Assembly: GCF_014640115.1 (NCBI RefSeq) | Contig: NZ_BMGI01000001.1 | Span: 642,501 to 706,500 of the forward strand | DNA from: Sinisalibacter lacisalsi | Lineage (GTDB): Bacteria; Pseudomonadota; Alphaproteobacteria; Rhodobacterales; Rhodobacteraceae | DNA length: 64,000 nucleotides | Direction of reading: 5' to 3' | Part shown: in pieces, positions 58,789-64,000 of the stretch | Numbering within the stretch: the first letter of the stretch is position 1 | How the letters are laid out: each line of letters opens with the position of its first letter | The notes under the pieces: model-generated | Seen by the model: the letters and a program-made list of their open reading frames with translations, nothing else | Told to the model about the DNA's origin: nothing | Database searches by the model: none | Made by a program: the position numbers and the translations under genes

Positions 58789-59763
58789 ATGGCGGAACTA
58801 ACGACGAAGGGGCTGGGCAAGCTCCTTGCGAGGCAGGGGATCCTCGTGGCCTTCGTGGTTTTCATGATCGCGTTCGCGCTGGCCAACCCGCGCTTCATCG
58901 CGATCGACAATATCTCTGGCGTGATCCGGTCATCCGCCATTCTGGGCGTGATGGCGCTCGGTGTCACCTTCGTCGTGATCGGCGGCAATCTCGACCTTTC
59001 GGTCGGGTCCATGATGTCGTTCTCGACCATCGTGGTGCTCGACCTGCATGACAAGATCGGCCCCTCGCTGGCGATTCCGGCGATGTTCGCGATGACATTG
59101 GCGCTGGGCGGTTTCATAGGCTTTCTCGTCGGTTACCTGAAGCTCAATTCCCTGATCGTGACGCTGGGGATGCTATCTGCGATCCATGGCCTGACGCTGA
59201 CCTGGTCGGGCGGCAAGAACATGGATATCGCCGACAAGGAAGGCACCTGGTTCAGCGTTTTCGGACAAGGCAGCATCGTGGGAATACCGGTGCCGATCCT
59301 GATGTTCGCGCTGCTGGCCGTGGTGCTCAGCATCATTCTGGGCAAGACGCCCTTCGGACGGAAGGTCTATGCGGTCGGCGGCAACGGAACCGCCGCGACC
59401 TTCTCGGGCATTCCGCGCGCGCGGGTCGTGTTCATGACTTACCTGTTCTCGGCCTTCTGTGTCGCGACCGCCGGCCTGATCCAGGCAAGCCGCAGCCTCG
59501 GAAGCCAGAACACCGTGGGTCAGGGGCTCGAACTGGAAGTCCTGGCCGCCGTCATTCTTGGCGGGGCTTCCCTGCTGGGCGGCTCCGGCACGGTTTTCAA
59601 GACGGTGATCGGGGTGCTGATCCTCGGTTTCATCCAGAATGGACTGCTGCTCATGGGGCTCGCCTTCTACGTTCAGTATGTCGTGACCTGGATCATCATC
59701 ATCCTCGCCGTCTGGCTGGATATCGCCGCCAAGCGTGGCCGCCTCTGGTCGCCGATCGCGTAG
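58789..59763 (+). CDS. Ribose-type ABC transporter permease 1
   Basis: A 324-residue RbsC-family permease with eight to ten hydrophobic helices, VIGGNLDLSVGSMMS near 65-80 and the conserved EVLAAVILGGASLLGGSGTV loop that contacts the ATPase. ATG at 58789 follows GGGAGGAG; an in-frame start at 58765 lacks one. Encoded just upstream of a second, different permease, so the importer uses a heterodimer. Confidence 0.93.
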   Translation: MAELTTKGLGKLLARQGILVAFVVFMIAFALANPRFIAIDNISGVIRSSAILGVMALGVTFVVIGGNLDLSVGSMMSFSTIVVLDLHDKIGPSLAIPAMFAMTLALGGFIGFLVGYLKLNSLIVTLGMLSAIHGLTLTWSGGKNMDIADKEGTWFSVFGQGSIVGIPVPILMFALLAVVLSIILGKTPFGRKVYAVGGNGTAATFSGIPRARVVFMTYLFSAFCVATAGLIQASRSLGSQNTVGQGLELEVLAAVILGGASLLGGSGTVFKTVIGVLILGFIQNGLLLMGLAFYVQYVVTWIIIILAVWLDIAAKRGRLWSPIA

Positions 59764-59776
59764 GGAGGGCATGAGA

Positions 59777-60778
59777 ATGAACAGCCAATTTCGGGTGAAC
59801 CTGATCAAGCAAGGCGGCATCTGGGCCTTCATCGTGGTGGAGTTGATCTTCTTCTCGGTCGCCGGCGAGCTGCTCGCGGTCACCGACAAGGCCTTCATGG
59901 ATTTCGACAACATGCTGCTGCTGCTCAAGCAGTCGGCCCCGATCGGGATCATCGCTCTCGGCATGACGATCATCATGATCAACGGCAACATCGACCTGAG
60001 CGTGGGCGCGATCTTCGCGCTTTCGGCGATCGTGCTGCTGGACAGCATGACCTGGCCATTCATGGCGGCCCTTGGCGATTGGGCCATCCCGCTGGCCTGG
60101 GGCTTCGCGCTGCTGACCGGCGTTGTCCTCGGGGCGGTGAACGGGTTCATCGTGTGGAAGACCGGGGTTGATGCCTTCATCGTCACGCTCGGCTCGATGC
60201 TGGGCTTTCGCGGCCTGGTCTTCATGTACAACGGCGAACAACCCACCAGCCACCTGAACTGGACGCTGGTCGATTTCGCTGAAGCGCAATTCCTCGGGCT
60301 GCACACGGCCACCTGGTTTCTGCTGGTGGCGGGCCTGCTTCTGTGGCTCCTGATGACGAGAACGGTCCATGGCCGCAACGCCTACGCGATCGGCAACAAC
60401 CGCGAGGCAGCGGTCAACGCCGGCATTCGGGTTGGTCCGCATTTCCTGTGGAATTTCATGCTGATCGGGTTTCTCGCCGCGCTTTCGGCGGTGGTGTTCT
60501 ATTCCGAAAGCGGTTCGGTCAACCCCAATGACGGGATGCTCTACGAGCTTTGGGCAATCACCGCCGTGGTGCTGGGCGGCACCAAGCTCACCGGCGGCTA
60601 TGGCTCGATCGTGTCGACCCTAGGCGGGGTCATCGCGATCCAGCTCCTGCGCAAGGGGCTGGGCCATATCGGCGCCGATACCCAGACCGTGAACCTCGTT
60701 ATCGGCCTTATCCTGATCACGGTGCTGTTTCTTGACCGGCAGCTGAACCGCAAAGGCAAGGAGGAGTTGAAGACATGA
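59777..60778 (+). CDS. Ribose-type ABC transporter permease 2
   Basis: A 333-residue RbsC-family permease, diverged from permease 1: IINGNIDLSVGAIFALSAIV and ELWAITAVVLGGTKLTGGYG are the corresponding blocks. ATG at 59777 is chosen because GGGAGGG lies seven bases upstream; an ATG at 59771 is too close. The stop overlaps the ATPase start (ATGA). Confidence 0.93.
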   Translation: MNSQFRVNLIKQGGIWAFIVVELIFFSVAGELLAVTDKAFMDFDNMLLLLKQSAPIGIIALGMTIIMINGNIDLSVGAIFALSAIVLLDSMTWPFMAALGDWAIPLAWGFALLTGVVLGAVNGFIVWKTGVDAFIVTLGSMLGFRGLVFMYNGEQPTSHLNWTLVDFAEAQFLGLHTATWFLLVAGLLLWLLMTRTVHGRNAYAIGNNREAAVNAGIRVGPHFLWNFMLIGFLAALSAVVFYSESGSVNPNDGMLYELWAITAVVLGGTKLTGGYGSIVSTLGGVIAIQLLRKGLGHIGADTQTVNLVIGLILITVLFLDRQLNRKGKEELKT

Positions 60779-62286
60779 CAGATCAGATCCCCGCATTGCG
60801 GCTGGAAGGCATCGTCAAGACCTTTCCCGGTGTCCGCGCCCTCGACAATGTTTCCTTCGAGGTCATGCCCGGCGAGGTGCACGCGCTGATGGGCGAGAAC
60901 GGCGCCGGAAAATCGACCCTGATGAAGGTGCTGGGCGGAATCCACGACCCGGACGAAGGGCAGATCTACATCGCCGAAAAGCCCGTCGTCATGACATCGC
61001 CGATGCAGGCCAAGGCCAATGGTGTGGTCTTCATCCACCAGGAACTCAGCCTCGCCGATGAACTCAGCGTGGCGGAGAACATCTTTCTGGGCGAACTGCC
61101 GCGCAGGAGCTTCGGTCGCGTCGATTGGCAGACGCTCTACGATGCGACCGACGCGATCCTCAAGACGCTGAACGTGGGGTTCAACGCCCGCACCCGGCTT
61201 GGGGACCTGTCGATCGCCAACCAGCAGATGGTCGAGATCGCCCGCGCCCTGACCGTCGATCCGCGCGCGGTGATCTTCGATGAACCGACCGCTTCCCTGA
61301 CCGATGCGGAGAAGGTCGTTCTGTTCAAGGTGATTGCCGACCTGCAATCGCGCGGTGTTGGGGTGATCTACATTTCCCACCGGATGGAGGAGATCTTCAA
61401 GATCACCGATAGGATCAGCGTCCTGCGCGACGGCCAGTATCGCGGCACGCTGAACACCGCCGAAACCAACGAGGAGGAAGTCACGCACCTGATGATCGGG
61501 CGCAAGCTGGATCTCAGCCGCAACGAGAGCCATCACGAGATGGGCGATGTGGCGCTCGAGGTGCGCAACCTCAGTTGCGGTGAGCTGTTCGAGGATGTCA
61601 GTTTTTCCGTCCGCCGCGGCGAGGTTCTGGGCTTCTACGGCCTCGTCGGGGCCGGCCGCACCGAGATCGCCGAAACGATCTTCGGCCTGCGCGATCCCTC
61701 TTCGGGACAGATCTTTCTGAACGGGGAGGAGGTGCGCATCCACTCGCCGCAAGACGCCATCCGGCGCGGCATTTCCTTGGTGCCCGAAGACCGCAAGGCG
61801 CAGGGGCTGGTGCTGGGCATGAATTGCCGCGACAACATGACCCTGCCGCAGGTCGATGACATGACGGCCGGGCCCTTCGTCAGCGACGGGGCCGAGGTGG
61901 CGATCTTCGACCAGTATCGCGACAAGCTGGATATCCGCACGCCCGGCTGGCGGCAGCTGGTCGGCAACCTCTCGGGGGGCAACCAGCAGAAGATCGTGAT
62001 CGGCAAGTGGCTGTCGATGCACCCGGAGGTTCTGATCGTGGACGAACCCACCCGCGGCATCGACGTCGGGTCCAAATCCGAGATCCACAACCTGATCCGC
62101 GAACTCGCCGCCCAAGGCTATGCGGTGATCGTCATCAGTTCGGAAATGCCCGAGGTGCTGCACGTCTCGGACCGGATCGTGGCGATGTTCTCCGGCAAGG
62201 TGATGCGTGAATTCACCTCGGAGGAAGTGACCGAAGACAGCCTGATCCAGGCGATTTCGGGGATCTCGGGAGACAAGGTGGCCTAG
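60775..62286 (+). CDS. Ribose-type ABC transporter ATP-binding protein (two NBDs)
   Basis: A 503-residue RbsA/MglA-type ATPase with two nucleotide-binding domains. First: Walker A MGENGAGKSTLMKVLGG, VFIHQELSLADELSV, Walker B VIFDEPTASL, ISHRMEEI. Second: degenerate Walker A GLVGAGRTEIAE (usual for the family), signature LSGGNQQKIVIGKWL, Walker B LIVDEPTRGIDVG. Completes the importer. Confidence 0.95.
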   Translation: MTDQIPALRLEGIVKTFPGVRALDNVSFEVMPGEVHALMGENGAGKSTLMKVLGGIHDPDEGQIYIAEKPVVMTSPMQAKANGVVFIHQELSLADELSVAENIFLGELPRRSFGRVDWQTLYDATDAILKTLNVGFNARTRLGDLSIANQQMVEIARALTVDPRAVIFDEPTASLTDAEKVVLFKVIADLQSRGVGVIYISHRMEEIFKITDRISVLRDGQYRGTLNTAETNEEEVTHLMIGRKLDLSRNESHHEMGDVALEVRNLSCGELFEDVSFSVRRGEVLGFYGLVGAGRTEIAETIFGLRDPSSGQIFLNGEEVRIHSPQDAIRRGISLVPEDRKAQGLVLGMNCRDNMTLPQVDDMTAGPFVSDGAEVAIFDQYRDKLDIRTPGWRQLVGNLSGGNQQKIVIGKWLSMHPEVLIVDEPTRGIDVGSKSEIHNLIRELAAQGYAVIVISSEMPEVLHVSDRIVAMFSGKVMREFTSEEVTEDSLIQAISGISGDKVA

Positions 62287-62287
62287 C

Positions 62288-63157
62288 GTGCGCGTGGGAT
62301 TTGCCGGACTTGGCAGAATGGGAGCCCCCATGGCGGCCAATCTTGCCGCCGCCGGGCATCGGCTCGTGGTCTGGAACCGTTCGGCCGAAAAGGCGCAGGC
62401 GCTGGCCGATCAAATCGGCTGCGGCGTCGTCGATACCCCGAGGGCGCTGACCGAGGCCGCGGAGGTCGTTGTCACCATGCTGGCCGACGACCGCTCGTCG
62501 GACGCGGTGCACCTGGGGCCGAACGGCCTTTTCGCCGGTCGGGGCGCTCGGGTGTTCGTCGAGATGGGCACGATGTCGCCGGATCACATCATCGCGCTGG
62601 CCAAGGCGGCGCCCGATGGATGCAGCGTGATCGACGCGCCGGTTTCCGGGGCGACGCAGGCCGCCGCCGATGCGCAGCTTCTGATCATGGCCGGCTGCAC
62701 CGAGTGCGAGGCCATCCCGCTCCGGCCGCTGTTTGACGCCATCGGTCGGGCCACGATCTGCCTTGGATCGACCGGCGCCGGGGCGGTCATGAAACTTGCC
62801 GTGAATTCGATGATTCACGGGCTCAACCAGACGCTGGCCGAAGCCATGACCCTTGCCGAAGCGGCGGGCATCGCCCCGGAGGTTGCCTTCGAGGTGATCG
62901 AGAACAGCGCCGCCGCCGCGCCGATGCTGAAATACCGCCGCCCGCTCTACCTCGACGAGGCGGCGCATGACGTGACCTTCACGGTCGCGCTGGCCCGAAA
63001 GGACATGGCCGTGACCGCCACGCTGGCGAAGCGGCTCGGAACCGCCATGCCGCAGGGGCTGGTCACGCTGGAAACGCTGATCGAGGCCGAGGCGCGGGGC
63101 TACGGCGCCCGCGACATGGCTTCGATCCTCGACTTCATGAGAAAGGACACAGAATGA
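62288..63157 (+). CDS. Beta-hydroxyacid dehydrogenase (3-hydroxyisobutyrate-dehydrogenase family)
   Basis: A 289-residue NAD(P)-dependent enzyme. N-terminal GFAGLGRMGAPMAANLAAAG, substrate-binding block DAPVSGATQAA, catalytic Lys region GAGAVMKLAVNSMIHGLNQ. Family substrates are 3-hydroxyisobutyrate, tartronate semialdehyde and related hydroxyacids. GTG start 2 bases after the ATPase stop. In a sugar-type operon a tartronate-semialdehyde-like reaction is plausible but inferred. Confidence 0.9.
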   Translation: MRVGFAGLGRMGAPMAANLAAAGHRLVVWNRSAEKAQALADQIGCGVVDTPRALTEAAEVVVTMLADDRSSDAVHLGPNGLFAGRGARVFVEMGTMSPDHIIALAKAAPDGCSVIDAPVSGATQAAADAQLLIMAGCTECEAIPLRPLFDAIGRATICLGSTGAGAVMKLAVNSMIHGLNQTLAEAMTLAEAAGIAPEVAFEVIENSAAAAPMLKYRRPLYLDEAAHDVTFTVALARKDMAVTATLAKRLGTAMPQGLVTLETLIEAEARGYGARDMASILDFMRKDTE

Positions 63158-63870
63158 AGGCCGCCCTTTTCGTCGGTGGTTGGCAAGGCCACGCCCCCAC
63201 CCGATTCGCGGACTGGTACAGGCAATTGCTCGAAGAGAACGGTTTCGAGGTTGCCATCCATGAAACGCTGGAGCCGCTTGAGCGCCCCGAAGACCTCGCC
63301 GACCTGGACCTGATCACGCCGATCTGGTCTTCGGCCCGGTCGGGCCACAGGGAAGAATTCGGCAACATGACGAAGCTGCAGGAAGATGGGCTGTTGAAGC
63401 TGATCGGTGCTGGTTGCGGGCTGGCGGGATGGCACGGGCATATGGGCGATGCCTTCCGCGATCGGCCAACCTATCACTTCCTGATCGGCGGGCAGTTCGT
63501 GGCTCATCCGCCCGGCTGGCCCGACAACCTCCAACCCAAGGAAGACTACATCAACTACGACGTGACAATCTGCCAGCCGGACCACCCTCTGGTGGAGGGC
63601 ATCCGCAGTTTCCGCATCACCTCCGAGCAGTATTACATGCTGACCGATCCGTCCAACAACGTGCTGGCCACGACCACCTTCTCCGGCGATCACCTGTGGT
63701 GGATTGAGGGCACCGTGATCCCCGTCACCTGGACCCGTCGCTGGGACAAAGGGCGTGTGTTCTACTGCTCGATCGGGCACGAGCTGGACGATCTCAAGGT
63801 GCCTCAGGTCACCGAAATGATCCGCCGCGGGGCAATATGGGCCGCCGGAGGCCGGGCGGCGCTTTCGTAG
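63154..63870 (+). CDS. ThuA-like (trehalose-utilisation) domain protein
   Basis: A 238-residue ThuA-family protein, glutamine-amidotransferase-like fold: ALFVGGWQGHAPTRFADWYR, LIGAGCGLAGWHGHMGDAF (nucleophile region), RRWDKGRVFYCSIGH. ThuA proteins accompany sugar and polyol importers; ThuA with ThuB is implicated in trehalose breakdown through 3-ketotrehalose, but the catalytic role is unclear. Start overlaps the preceding stop (ATGA). Last plus-strand gene. Confidence 0.9.
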   Translation: MKAALFVGGWQGHAPTRFADWYRQLLEENGFEVAIHETLEPLERPEDLADLDLITPIWSSARSGHREEFGNMTKLQEDGLLKLIGAGCGLAGWHGHMGDAFRDRPTYHFLIGGQFVAHPPGWPDNLQPKEDYINYDVTICQPDHPLVEGIRSFRITSEQYYMLTDPSNNVLATTTFSGDHLWWIEGTVIPVTWTRRWDKGRVFYCSIGHELDDLKVPQVTEMIRRGAIWAAGGRAALS

Positions 63871-63895
63871 CCCGCGCTCCCAAAGCCCCCGAGCG

Positions 63896-64000
63896 TCAGG
63901 CGCTGTCTGTCGCTTCGCCGAGCAAGGCTCGGGTGGCCACGAGGCAGCGCCGCACCAGTTCCTCGGCGCCGATCTCGTCACGCAACGCGTGGTTCGGCAC
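63896..64000 (-). CDS. C-terminal end of an unidentified protein (partial)
   Basis: On the minus strand an open frame enters from the right edge and ends with TGA at 63896. Its last 35 residues read VPNHALRDEIGAEELVRRCL then VATRALLGEATDSA. The helical, Ala/Arg/Glu-rich pattern is compatible with the end of a cytoplasmic enzyme. No family can be named from this fragment. It is convergent with the ThuA gene. Confidence 0.5.
   Translation of the reverse strand: MPNHALRDEIGAEELVRRCLVATRALLGEATDSA

Noticed and set aside
60598-62340. A 580-codon minus-strand frame under the RbsA-like ATPase
   Set aside because: Shadow of an unmistakable double-NBD ATPase.
63100-63895. A minus-strand open frame under the ThuA gene
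   Set aside because: ThuA is recognised on the plus strand. Only the separate frame ending at 63896 continues as a plausible partial gene.
1-64000. CRISPR arrays, insertion sequences, integrases or prophage genes
   Set aside because: No regularly spaced repeats, transposase or integrase motifs, or phage structural genes were seen; neither tRNA is flanked by an integrase.

Overview
The window is GC-rich, densely packed alphaproteobacterial chromosome. The protein families and local gene orders (bztCD, argB, yidC-MOSC-engB, rpmH/rnpA/yidD, a TusE-like protein, DUF1127 proteins) fit family Rhodobacteraceae (Roseobacter/Rhodobacter group). This placement rests on recognised families, not on a search.

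Region 1 (1-18.8 kb) is mainly housekeeping. It holds the 3' end of an amino-acid ABC transporter (bztC partial, bztD) closed by a UUCG-tetraloop terminator; an argB / 4Fe-4S protein / SixA phosphatase operon; an SDR overlapping a TPR-sulfotransferase; the yidC-MOSC-engB operon; an EAL regulator with degenerate GGDEF; ttcA; a rpmH-rnpA-tusE-like-yidD stretch on the minus strand; a TVP38 membrane protein coupled to a flavin disulfide oxidoreductase; a sensor kinase; and tRNA-Arg(ACG).

Region 2 (18.9-31.8 kb) is accessory and poorly described: two zinc-ribbon proteins, a membrane-anchored beta-propeller, a membrane protein with a Trp-rich N-terminal module, a 930-residue exported charged protein, and a complete Fe(III)-type ABC importer. 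The last six genes form one run with almost no spacing.

Region 3 (31.8-44.8 kb) contains a DUF1127 protein, tRNA-Gly(TCC), a LuxR-type response regulator, a hybrid kinase with HPt, a receiver-like orphan, and then a surface-fibre or adhesin export locus. That locus has an outer-membrane lipoprotein, a small exported protein, a CsgG/HfaB-type lipoprotein pore, three paralogous exported proteins that share a mature N-terminal tag and a TALGAVN repeat, and an ATP-grasp enzyme. I consider it the most likely undescribed system here.

Region 4 (44.8-64 kb) is a catabolic island organised around a divergent promoter. On the minus strand, a regulator that fuses a DNA-binding region to an ABC solute-binding domain leads a ten-gene operon: SDR, M24 hydrolase, E1alpha/E1beta, a lipoyl-bearing pseudo-E2, aldehyde dehydrogenase, a lipoyl-less catalytic E2, E3 and a second SDR. 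On the plus strand are a ribose-type ABC importer, a sorbitol-dehydrogenase-like SDR, a beta-hydroxyacid dehydrogenase and a ThuA protein. Together they look like uptake of a sugar or polyol, its oxidation by SDRs, and oxidative cleavage of the 2-oxo (or acetoin-like) product to an acyl-CoA. The substrate cannot be read from the sequence.
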